From Aurantiochytrium sp. KH105 (lineage: Eukaryota; Sar; Bigyra; Thraustochytrida; Thraustochytriidae): a stretch of DNA of 64,000 nucleotides. Under the pieces are notes generated by a model. That model had not been told where the DNA came from, did no database searches, and was given only the letters and a program-made list of their open reading frames with translations. Below, in pieces: positions 19,425 through 27,926 of this stretch; within the stretch, counting starts at the first letter, position 1; every line of letters begins with the position of its first letter. The stretch is taken from the NCBI GenBank assembly GCA_003116975.1, contig BGKB01000052.1, positions 248,001 through 312,000 of the forward strand, given 5' to 3'. The position numbers were made by a program, and so were the translations under genes.

Positions 19425-22256
19425 ATGCAGCGACAAGGGCGTGGGCCTGGGGTGCCGGCAGAGCCGCCGATCTTCGAGATTCACCTGCGCAAGGCGCTGG
19501 AGCGAGCCGAGCTCGTGCTAGCCAAGAACAAGGTCCCCGTGCTGGCCAAAGATGCGCCGCACGACTACGACGACAAGTTCCTCATCGTCGAACATGCCAT
19601 GAACAATGGCATCGAAGCCATCATGACAGCGTTTTCCGCGCTGGGTCTGGCCGAGGATGGATGGGAGAAAGCCCGCGCCTGGGTCGACGACGGCAAGGCC
19701 GCCAGCCTCCGACTCGAAGCCTCACGCAAGTGCAAATTCCTCCGCAGCGACGTGCGCAAGGAGGACTCCGAAACGGAGCACGTGACCAAGTTTATGGGCA
19801 TGACAAGTACAAGCAAGACGGTCAAGAGCACCACTATGCACTCGTGGGAGATCCAGCATGCCTTCCGGATCGTGCTTTTCACGGGGTCAAACCCTGATGG
19901 TGACAACACCTTTGTCCTGGCGGAGCGCTCAGGCAAGACGGAGGTCAAGACGACCGGCAGCGAAAAGATTGCTCCAGAGCCGGAGACCCATGCTTTTCCC
20001 GAGCAAAACGTCAACATTACGCCGCTCCTGGCCGTTCTCGACAAGAACAACGCCCCCTGTTTTGCCATTGATCGTACCAAGGACACCTGCTTTACGCCTC
20101 GTCGTAATCAAGATGTTGACACCATCTTGGCCGGCCTCGAGCGCCTCGTGATCTGGTGCAAGTCGATCATTCGGCACTTTGAATCCATCTTCGATTATGT
20201 CGACGACCTCAATCGCTCGAGCTTCAACGGCGCCGAAGATCTCTTTGTCCCTGTTCTCCCAGCACTGCAGGAAAAGCAAGACGATGCGTACGGCGCGATC
20301 GATGAGGAGTCCGCACAAGCGCTGCAGAAAGAGCACCAAGTGGACATCGACAAGTGGCTCGACAAGATCCGTGCGCTCTTGCCCCAACCCGAAGGTGGGG
20401 CTGCCGCCGGCCTCGTCACCACTCTCGAGGCGTCTGTCTGCAAGCTCATGCGTCACATTGTCTTCATCAACACGGCCATGGCCAACTCGTGCGACTACGC
20501 GGAGCGCATGCTTCACGATCAGCTCGTCGAGGCCATTGGTAAAGAGGTCACCGCAGATGACATGGCCGAGTACATGCGCTACCACTACCGGCGCCTTTTC
20601 TCGGAGACAATCTTCCAACCCTTTAGCTTTGACGTCAAGCGCCCAGGCTTTGCTCCCGAGGGCTCGCTGTCGATCGAGACACCTGGACGCTCCGAGGCCG
20701 CAGAGATTGCGACGTGTGTGCAAGCACGGCTGCCGAATGACGCGGAGCGGCCGGCGATTCCCATGCGCTTCAAGCTCGGAAGCGCCACCTCGGTCGAGAT
20801 GCAGGGTCCTCAGTATTGCCATGGGTACATGGCTCACAACTTTAGCGGCGGCGGCGGCGGCTCGCGACAGACGCTGAATCTGGTCGCGAGGACGCGCCAG
20901 TTCAGCAGCTTTGTGCTAATGGTGGGCAAAATCTCTGCAAAGGACGAATTTGCGCCCGAACACGCGATCGTGCTGCGCAACAAGGACTGTGCGATCGTGC
21001 CCTTACTCTTGGAGCCCCTGCCGTCGGCAAAGGCTTTTCGTGACGCAATCGAGAGCTTGTCGCCAGAGCAACAAGCGTTCGCCAAGGCGATGCGCAGTAT
21101 GCAGCTCGCCAGCACATTGTTTGGCGTGGCAGTGGTGGAGATCAAGCCCCAGCTGGAGGTTCTTCTTAAGCTTGATGGCGGATCACTGACCAAAGAAATT
21201 GCGCTGACGCAGGACCTCATGCGCCTGTTCATTGAATTTCAGGTCCCTTGTGATCTGGTGACGTTCGACGGTCCAGAGACCACAGATCCTACGGTAAAGG
21301 TGCAAGTGGTGAAGGGCCACGTCAAGTCTTTGATGGATATGATGGAAAGCGAACGCAAGGCCAAGGTCGCCGAGGAGAAAGACCGCGCCAAGGACTTGGC
21401 GTATCAACATATGACTGACAGTGAATGCAACGATGCGGAATTTATGGATTCTGGCGATTTCATTCAATCTGTACAAGCTGGTGGCCCGAGGTTTGGAGCG
21501 GCGGCCTCTGGACCTAGGTCCAATGTAGCGAAGTCGAAGCGCAGAGGACGAGCAGGAGGAGGGCGTCCGTCGCACGCTCAAATTGCAATGGCACCTTACG
21601 CGAGGAATGTGGCGTCGGCTCCTATGTCGGCCCATTCTGCTTTCCCCGCAAATCTGAACATGCAACGTGCCATGCCGCCTCCTGCTCCAGGTCAACCAGC
21701 GGAAAAGCAACAGCCACCTCCCAAGCGTCAAAAAACAGAAGGAATGAACATGGGAAGAAGTGCGGCAGGCGAGCTTGACTACACGAGCATCCCTGCGCAA
21801 ATGGACGCCACCTTTGAAACGCTCGACCCGGAAGGTGCTCTGCGCTCTACAAAAATCTCCACCACGGGATCCATCCGGCTCCAGACGTACGACTCCCCGT
21901 GGATGTCTCGCAACAAGACAGAAACAATAGTGCGCGGGGATGGGCTTCGTGAGCATCGTAACAAAGCGATGGATCTTCTCGACGCGCTCTCGCGCTCTGG
22001 TGAGCTTCCCCTTGTGCAAACGCAGCTTCATATTGTGATTGCAACGACGCATTGCTTTGACCAGAGCATCATGCGCACCATCATCGAGAAGAACATGAAT
22101 CCGATTGAGCGCGTGGAGCGGTCCTCACTACTTGTGGCGTCGACCATTACAGGCAAATCTGTGCCGGACCTCCTCGCGCCAGCTCATCACCAACGCATCA
22201 AGGACGCGGCTCCGCAAATCTATGACATTTCTTCGCGCCAAGAATCGTCCGACTAA
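19425..22256 (+). CDS. Large conserved-looking protist protein, function unknown
   Basis: 943 residues from the ATG at 19425. Three parts are visible. Residues 1-470 are a mostly helical, soluble region with no motif I recognise. Residues about 485-620, after a Gly run, have a dense hydrophobic pattern (FSSFVLMVGKIS, then IVLRNKDCAIVPLLLEPLPS and LFGVAVVEIKPQLEVLLKL). Residues about 785-940 form a C-terminal module (DLLDALSRSGELPL, HIVIATTHCFDQSI, NMNPIERVERSSLLVAS). I have the impression that the second and third parts recur in diatom and oomycete proteins of unknown function, but I cannot check. Between them is a basic, Pro/Met/Gln-rich linker with KSKRRGRAGGGR and PPKRQK, resembling nuclear localisation signals. 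No signal peptide or membrane segment. Confidence 0.7.
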   Translation: MQRQGRGPGVPAEPPIFEIHLRKALERAELVLAKNKVPVLAKDAPHDYDDKFLIVEHAMNNGIEAIMTAFSALGLAEDGWEKARAWVDDGKAASLRLEASRKCKFLRSDVRKEDSETEHVTKFMGMTSTSKTVKSTTMHSWEIQHAFRIVLFTGSNPDGDNTFVLAERSGKTEVKTTGSEKIAPEPETHAFPEQNVNITPLLAVLDKNNAPCFAIDRTKDTCFTPRRNQDVDTILAGLERLVIWCKSIIRHFESIFDYVDDLNRSSFNGAEDLFVPVLPALQEKQDDAYGAIDEESAQALQKEHQVDIDKWLDKIRALLPQPEGGAAAGLVTTLEASVCKLMRHIVFINTAMANSCDYAERMLHDQLVEAIGKEVTADDMAEYMRYHYRRLFSETIFQPFSFDVKRPGFAPEGSLSIETPGRSEAAEIATCVQARLPNDAERPAIPMRFKLGSATSVEMQGPQYCHGYMAHNFSGGGGGSRQTLNLVARTRQFSSFVLMVGKISAKDEFAPEHAIVLRNKDCAIVPLLLEPLPSAKAFRDAIESLSPEQQAFAKAMRSMQLASTLFGVAVVEIKPQLEVLLKLDGGSLTKEIALTQDLMRLFIEFQVPCDLVTFDGPETTDPTVKVQVVKGHVKSLMDMMESERKAKVAEEKDRAKDLAYQHMTDSECNDAEFMDSGDFIQSVQAGGPRFGAAASGPRSNVAKSKRRGRAGGGRPSHAQIAMAPYARNVASAPMSAHSAFPANLNMQRAMPPPAPGQPAEKQQPPPKRQKTEGMNMGRSAAGELDYTSIPAQMDATFETLDPEGALRSTKISTTGSIRLQTYDSPWMSRNKTETIVRGDGLREHRNKAMDLLDALSRSGELPLVQTQLHIVIATTHCFDQSIMRTIIEKNMNPIERVERSSLLVASTITGKSVPDLLAPAHHQRIKDAAPQIYDISSRQESSD

Positions 22257-22636
22257 TTGACGAAGGGCGAGCACAACGCAGTCATGTGTGCTCTTGACGA
22301 AAGAAGTGCATTTGATGCTTATAAAATAAAATATTATGCACCAAAAGGCGCCACACAAATACCGAAGTATTCCTCCAGTTGTTCATTGGCGAAAGCTTGC
22401 TTCCATGGTCGACGCCATGCTGCAATCTCGTCAATCAGAAACTTGACAACTAGACGGCCTTGGCATTTGCTGCTTTGACTCACGCGCTCTCAAGTTTAGC
22501 GTGAGACAAGACCTGCGGCGATACAAACATCTTGCGATGTTGTCGTGCACGTCACACCTCGCAGACAAGTAAACGTTTTCCAAAAATTATAGTACAAACC
22601 ACTTATTCTAGTTCTGCGCATCAAAGATTCGGGCTT
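22257..22636. other. Convergent intergenic region
   Basis: The 3' flanks of the unknown protein gene (AATAAA-like TATAAAATAAAATA near 22321) and of VPS26C. Nothing else seen. Confidence 0.6.
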
Positions 22637-23728
22637 TCAGAGACTGGGACGATAGAGCTGCAGCGGAAAACTCTCTGTGATGATCGTGTTATCTCCAAGC
22701 GTGACCAGAAGATTGATCTCAAAGTCCACACGAAACTGCTGTGCCCGCATTGAAGCACACGTAAACAATTTCGGGAACGGCATATGGATAGGAATGGCCA
22801 TTTCGCGACAGACGTCTCCCGAGGCGATTTGCAGGCTCTGTATCTCGGTGGCTTCCTTGGCAATGCCTTCCGCGTACTCGATGGACTCGACGCGAACGAG
22901 CTGCAGATCGATCGATTGTATTGGCATCTCCGACACGTCTACCTGAACCTCGCCGGACAATGGACACGTGAGCGGGCATCGCAAACGATCAAGGTGACCA
23001 AGTACAGTAAACCGCGGGATTCGGCTGCGCTCCGCATCATCGACATTTTCCAGCGAGTCTGGCGTGATCTCAAATCGAACCGTTGGTTCCACGCTTCGTT
23101 CTGAAGGCGATCTGACTGTTGACACGTTTTCAGCGCTCGTGCTGCGATTGGAACCGCTTGGATTTTGAGAAGCACGAGAAGCGCTGACCTCCTCACCCTC
23201 ACCGGCCCCTGGGATTTCTACGATGAGCTCCTGCTCATGCGAAAGTGTCGATGACAAGAGACCTCGTGATGCCTCGACCCTCAGCACGTAGGCAGTGGTG
23301 ATGTAGACGCCATGGTAAGTCTCTTGAAGTCCAGGCTTCGAATCGAGCACAAAGCTGAAGGGAATGCTCGTTTCACCAGCTTGCACGCGCTTGTTTCGCG
23401 CCAGGATCATCTCCTTTTCCACGAAAATTTGCGGCTGGATCGAGCTGTAAAACGCTTCCAGCAGACCCACGTTCCGCGCGTTGAGGTGCAAACGGCTCGC
23501 CCCCTCGAGCACGAGCCGCACGCTGTTCACGTTCATCGACGCGTGGTGCGTCCTCACAACGACATCGCCTTCGACGCGATCTCCCGGCGCGAAAGGCCGC
23601 TCGCCTCGACGAAGGCGGATATCCACCGACGACGATGAAGCCCTCGCCGTCGCCGTCGTCGAGGACGACGCCGAGGAGACCACCGAGGAGGGCGACGCCG
23701 GGGACGAGGCGTACGAGCTCGTCTCCAT
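22637..23728 (-). CDS. VPS26C: VPS26C (DSCR3)-like Retriever/Commander subunit
   Basis: An arrestin-fold protein of about 363 residues (animal VPS26C is about 297). Retriever (VPS26C, VPS35L, VPS29) recycles endosomal membrane proteins independently of retromer. Family-diagnostic strings are LEAFYSSIQPQIF, ETYHGVYITTAYVLR, RFEITPDSLENV, LQLVRVESIEYAEG, EIQSLQIASGDVCREMAIPI and FPKLFTCASM. These match VPS26C better than VPS26A/B. There is a Ser-rich N-terminal extension and a Ser/Asn insert in mid-protein. The ATG at 23728 has a good context (A at -3, G at +4) and is preferred over the in-frame ATG at 23815, which would add 29 residues in poor context. Shares a divergent promoter with paralogue A. 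Confidence 0.88.
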   Translation of the reverse strand: METSSYASSPASPSSVVSSASSSTTATARASSSSVDIRLRRGERPFAPGDRVEGDVVVRTHHASMNVNSVRLVLEGASRLHLNARNVGLLEAFYSSIQPQIFVEKEMILARNKRVQAGETSIPFSFVLDSKPGLQETYHGVYITTAYVLRVEASRGLLSSTLSHEQELIVEIPGAGEGEEVSASRASQNPSGSNRSTSAENVSTVRSPSERSVEPTVRFEITPDSLENVDDAERSRIPRFTVLGHLDRLRCPLTCPLSGEVQVDVSEMPIQSIDLQLVRVESIEYAEGIAKEATEIQSLQIASGDVCREMAIPIHMPFPKLFTCASMRAQQFRVDFEINLLVTLGDNTIITESFPLQLYRPSL

Positions 23729-23849
23729 CCTCGCTCGCTCGCTCGCTCGCTCAAAGTTTGGCGGCTTGTAAAGTGGCTCAGGGATGCCCGGTGGGGAGGG
23801 AGGAGCGGCGAGCATAAAGTGAAGAATACGGCTCGGAGGCGCTATAAGT

Positions 23850-23876
23850 CACTTGCGCCACGCGCGCACAAGTGCG
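23850..23876. promoter_or_regulatory. Inverted CACTTGCGC motif pair next to TATAA-like box
   Basis: CACTTGCGC at 23850-23858 and its reverse-complement core CAAGTGCG at 23869-23876 form a dyad spaced by 10 bases, directly after TATAAG. Of all copies in the window this has the closest TATA-like element. Confidence 0.45.
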
Positions 23877-23998
23877 AAATGGCGGGTCCAGGAATCTCTG
23901 TTCTGTTGGCCGTTCTTTTTCCTTTTCCTCCCACGGTTCTTTTCCTGTGTTTCCCTCGGTCTTTGTTTCTCCTCGTTCTTTCCCCCTTCCATTCCTCC

Positions 23999-24086
23999 TT
24001 CCTTCCTTCTTTCTTTCTTTCATTCATTCATTCTTTCTTTCTTTCTTTCATTCTTTCTTTCTTTCTTCTTTCTTCTTTCATTTCAT
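23999..24086. repeat. TTTC/ATTC tetranucleotide microsatellite
   Basis: CTTTCTTTC and ATTCATTC units in an almost pure pyrimidine stretch in the promoter of paralogue A. Confidence 0.85.
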
Positions 24087-24466
24087 GCCCCGCGTGTCTC
24101 GGCGCAGTCCAGCAACAGGCAGCGCGAGGGAGGCGGCGTCCGGCGCCCTTCGGAGCTGGTCTCGCGCCGCGCAGAACCGGCGCCGCGCCCGCTCGCCGCT
24201 CGCCCGCGCGCTCGTCCGCCGCGCTCGCCTGCCCGCGCCGCGCCCGCGCCGCCCGCGGGGGCGCCCGCGGTGGGCTGGCATCGGCGCGCAGGCATCGACG
24301 GCGCAGGACCCTGCCTGGTTTCGAAAATTGCGCGGTCGCAGCGCGCGCCTCGGGCAGACGCGACGCGCCGCGCCGCGACGCGCGCACGGCGGAGGGGGAG
24401 GAGGAGGAGCGCGGGGGAAAGAGGTCTGGCTGCCAGCGGCGCGGAGCGCCCGTGCGGTGGAGCACC

Positions 24467-27466
24467 ATGGAGGCGACCTTTGAGGAAGAGTTCAAGCCGC
24501 GGTACCAGCGCAATAACAAGCGCAGCGGGCAGAAGAACATCCGCTGCTTCCCTTCGTGCACGCCTCGTGCTCACTCCTCGAGCGGATTCTGCGGGCAGCA
24601 GGTGACCGTGACCGTGACGAACCTGCCGACGGAGCCTTCGCCCGGCTGCGTCTTTCGCGCCTGGGGCGAATTCGTGCAATGCGGCGCCGATGTGTCGATG
24701 CAGCCGGGTCAAAAGATGAGCCTGCACGAGGCGGACCTCAAAGAACGCAACCGCGCCAATCCGCTGCGCGATTGGGTCCGAGGCGAAGTTTCCGAGCCTG
24801 AAGCAGGACAAATCACGATCATGGTGAATCGCAGCCTGCTCGGGTGGCATTACGGCTGGGTCTCGAGCAAACACACCTGCGATGCCATGCATTGCTTCAA
24901 GGTGCACCTCTTTGTCCTCGACCAGTCGCGCGAAGAGCTTTCGTACATGGGATCTGTCGAGTCGCCAAGCTTTCAGCTTTTCTCGCGCCGTCGCCAAGCC
25001 ATGATGATGGAGGCGCGCGAAGCCGTCAAACAGGCTGCTATTGAAAAGAAAAAGTCGCGCCCAGAAAAACGTGAAACCAAAGCCAATCTTGGCGATGTGG
25101 TACTGCCTCCAGCCAAAAAACGGCTGTGTGCTGACACGGCCATGCAAGTCCGCATACAGCGAAATCTCTGCTTGGACCGCATGGTGCGCCTCATGCTTGT
25201 GAGGAGCGGCTCCGGGACACGTAGCATGTATGACACGGATTACCAAACGGATTCCAAGGGAAAGCGCACCAATCCATGTGTCAGCTCTGGCAATCCGTCT
25301 CCTGGATCCAGCGCAGCAAGTGCCATTCTCAATGACATGATGAAGGCGCCCATCAAGAAACCCCCCACAGCTAGCGCAAAGCAAGCTATTAAGCGCCATG
25401 CCAAAGAAAAGTCATCCTTTGACAACATCAGCACAGATGCCACAGCACCTTCGTATCCACGAGATTTGCCTCTTTCTGGCATTGCCTCCGGGCCGGGCGC
25501 GCCTCCTCTGAAGCAGGAGTTCATTTCTCGTTCGTCGTTGCCAATGGATACCTCGGGTCCAGAGGATCCTTTTGGCGGAGACTGGCCTGATCTCGACTTT
25601 CGTCCCTTTGGCTCGAGCGGCTCGCCTTTTATCGGAATGGGCGGGGACATTCGCGTCGGCGAGGGTGTCGATGATGCAGAGTTTGACAAGCTCATCGAGG
25701 AAGCCCTTCTCGACCCGGAAATCATGGGAGGCGCTGACGGTGAAGAGGAGGCCAAGTCGCGTTCTCGCTCCGGGTCCCCTGCGCCAATGTTTCACTCGAT
25801 TCCAGCGCCAAGTGGAAACGCCGGACCTCCGCCCCCGCCCATGTCACTGCCGCCACAGTCACCCCAGGTGTCGAGAGGCCCTGCTCTCCGCACGCGCCGA
25901 GCGGCCAAGCACTCGGCCGGCGCTGACGGCAATGGAGTTTCCGCGCAGGCGTCGACAGCAAGCTCTTGGCGGCCCCTTGACTTTTCATCGTCTTCGTCTT
26001 CCTCGTCCTCGTCGTCCTCTTCATTTTATTCAGGTACGCCAACGCAGGACTCTCCTCGAGATATTGAGACGGCCCAGGCGGAGTGGGACTCGGGGTGCAT
26101 TTTCACGCGAAAACTCGACTATATCGTTCGCACACACGGATCCGAAAAGACAAAGGCCAATGCCGATAAGATTGTCGAGGTTCTGCGTAAACTTCCAGAT
26201 CGCCTCGTTTCGGTGAGCACGAATAGGCCCGATTTTCTTGCCTTTTTTGCCCGCTGGAAGTCTCCCGAGGGTATCCAGATGCTGCGCGAGCAGTTCGCGC
26301 AAGGCGAGGGTGGCCCGTCATCGTCAGGGCATGTCTCATCTTTCGTGCGCGACGAGGAGCTAGCGAAACATGCAGATCTGAGCGAGAGCACCTCCATCAG
26401 CCCCATGCGCTCCGTGTACGCGGAGATGCGTCTCATCTACCGTCGCGTCGTTCTCGATGCGCTCACTAGTCTGGGCGGGGATCCCGATGATTTTGTAGAA
26501 ACGATGGACCTTTGCGCCCGCTACGGGCTGTTGTTTGTCGACCCGTACTACCCACCTTCCAAGCGCGTGGCTGCTATGACGCACTTGGAGCTGTACAACT
26601 CCTTGGATAGGTTCCGGGAGCAGGATTTTGGTAGCTGCTCTGGCGAGTTCCGCAATGAAGCACAGCGCACGGCGTGGGTGAATGCCTACTGGACTGTGCG
26701 TCGGCGCTCGTTTCGACGACACTTTATCAAAGCTGTGCTGAACGAGGCGGTTGGTTCGAAGCTACCCCCCGAGGGCCGCCCTGTGCCGCCCGAGTTCGAC
26801 CTGACTGGCACATGGGTTCAGACTAGCACGCGTGACGATGCCGCAGAGGTGCATGCCTGGGGTCTCCGCGTTGGTGTAGGCGTCGGCAAGCTTTCGGCAC
26901 GCCTCTTTGAGCGAATGTGGAAGCGAATTACCTTGCGTATTAATTCGGCCGCCTTGCACCTGCAGGGTGAGCGCGTTCTTCTCGCCAATCCGGCTAAGCT
27001 TTTTCTTTTGGACCGCGTTCCGCGCAGACACACGGTGTCCAATCCGCTGCCCATGGCAACCTTTGCCCTCGAACGCACATACATTGCTTGGCTCGGGTTT
27101 GAAGGCTCAAAGGCATATCTGAATCTCATTTTCGGAGGACGAACTCGTAGTACGAGTTTCGAGGAGTATTCAAAGCACGCCAAGCTGGTCAACGACGAGG
27201 AAATTCGCCTCGAGGCGGAACAAATGCCAAAATTTACAGAGATGCGTATCGTCAAACGTTTGCACGTGGCTCAGGATCGGGAGACGATGACGCTCGACCA
27301 CAAGATTCACTTGTTCGACGACAAGTCCGCTCCCGGTTGGGATGACGCCGAAGCGCTGCAAAAACTCTTCGACTCTGGTCAAAAGACTTGCGTCGTCTCC
27401 TATTCGACAAAGTACATCAAGGTTTCTGATCAAGGTCTCGACGAGGTTCTCGAGCTCTTTGACTAG
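24467..27466 (+). CDS. Paralogue A of an unnamed three-gene family (Cys/His N-block, GTW C-block)
   Basis: 999 residues from the ATG at 24467 (CACCATGG). The N-terminal block (1-185) shares with B and C the strings YQRNNK, KN[IL]RC[FY]PxC (C27, C31), SGFCG (C42), WHYGW, a CDxxHC-like site (C138, H142, C143) and SPxFQxxSRRRQ. A basic linker (KKKSRPEKRETK), acidic and Pro/Ser-rich middle and Ser run (about 506-520) follow. A helical region comes next, then a C-terminal block beginning FDLTGTW near 778 and recalling a small lipid- or ligand-binding beta fold. The basic SRRRQ and linker allow nuclear or DNA-binding function, but I recognise no named domain. No signal peptide or membrane segment. 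AATAAA at 27541. Confidence 0.75.
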   Translation: MEATFEEEFKPRYQRNNKRSGQKNIRCFPSCTPRAHSSSGFCGQQVTVTVTNLPTEPSPGCVFRAWGEFVQCGADVSMQPGQKMSLHEADLKERNRANPLRDWVRGEVSEPEAGQITIMVNRSLLGWHYGWVSSKHTCDAMHCFKVHLFVLDQSREELSYMGSVESPSFQLFSRRRQAMMMEAREAVKQAAIEKKKSRPEKRETKANLGDVVLPPAKKRLCADTAMQVRIQRNLCLDRMVRLMLVRSGSGTRSMYDTDYQTDSKGKRTNPCVSSGNPSPGSSAASAILNDMMKAPIKKPPTASAKQAIKRHAKEKSSFDNISTDATAPSYPRDLPLSGIASGPGAPPLKQEFISRSSLPMDTSGPEDPFGGDWPDLDFRPFGSSGSPFIGMGGDIRVGEGVDDAEFDKLIEEALLDPEIMGGADGEEEAKSRSRSGSPAPMFHSIPAPSGNAGPPPPPMSLPPQSPQVSRGPALRTRRAAKHSAGADGNGVSAQASTASSWRPLDFSSSSSSSSSSSSSFYSGTPTQDSPRDIETAQAEWDSGCIFTRKLDYIVRTHGSEKTKANADKIVEVLRKLPDRLVSVSTNRPDFLAFFARWKSPEGIQMLREQFAQGEGGPSSSGHVSSFVRDEELAKHADLSESTSISPMRSVYAEMRLIYRRVVLDALTSLGGDPDDFVETMDLCARYGLLFVDPYYPPSKRVAAMTHLELYNSLDRFREQDFGSCSGEFRNEAQRTAWVNAYWTVRRRSFRRHFIKAVLNEAVGSKLPPEGRPVPPEFDLTGTWVQTSTRDDAAEVHAWGLRVGVGVGKLSARLFERMWKRITLRINSAALHLQGERVLLANPAKLFLLDRVPRRHTVSNPLPMATFALERTYIAWLGFEGSKAYLNLIFGGRTRSTSFEEYSKHAKLVNDEEIRLEAEQMPKFTEMRIVKRLHVAQDRETMTLDHKIHLFDDKSAPGWDDAEALQKLFDSGQKTCVVSYSTKYIKVSDQGLDEVLELFD

Positions 27467-27926
27467 ACGAGGACCTCGGGATGCCGTGCAGTCTTTACCA
27501 GGCGTGGACTGTCCCGCCATATGTTAGCCAAATCTCTTTCAATAAATGTATATCTTCTCAGTCATGGATGCTGCTTTCTTTTTCTTGCTTTCCTCCTTTT
27601 CCGGGCTTGCACGAGTCTCATTACCCTGTCATTCTTGAGCGTTGTTTACCAATTTTACAAAAATAGTGCGAAGACCTCTGCAAAAGCCAGGAAAAGAAGC
27701 AAAAGGACGAAGATAAGGCGAATCAAAGACAAGACAAGCAACGGAAAGGGTAAAATCAAAAACAAAGAAAAGCAGAGTTCATATCGTTTACATTTCGCAC
27801 CACCACATAACAAAAAAAGCGATCTCTCAAGGAATCTCGTGTGCGACGGCTACGTGCATGCACGCACGCATGCACGCACGCGCGCACACCCGTCCTTCCC
27901 CTCTTGATCTCACACCTTGCTCTGCT
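27467..27926. other. Convergent spacer between paralogues A and B
   Basis: 460 bases of 3' flank, AT-richer than the genes, with the poly(A) signal of A and a CACGCATGCACGCACG run near 27858-27890. No gene seen. Confidence 0.6.
27541..27546 (+). terminator. Poly(A) signal of paralogue A
   Basis: AATAAA 75 bases after the stop codon of paralogue A. Confidence 0.55.

Larger units (their letters stand above)
23729..24466. promoter_or_regulatory. Bidirectional promoter, VPS26C / paralogue A
   Basis: A 738-base divergent spacer. A TATAA-like box (GCGCTATAAGTC, 23840-23850) abuts CACTTGCGC (23850) with an inverted partial copy CAAGTGCG at 23869. A GCTC run lies near 23735-23755 and a long TTTC/ATTC microsatellite at about 23999-24086. 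The remainder is GC-rich leader of paralogue A. Confidence 0.5.
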
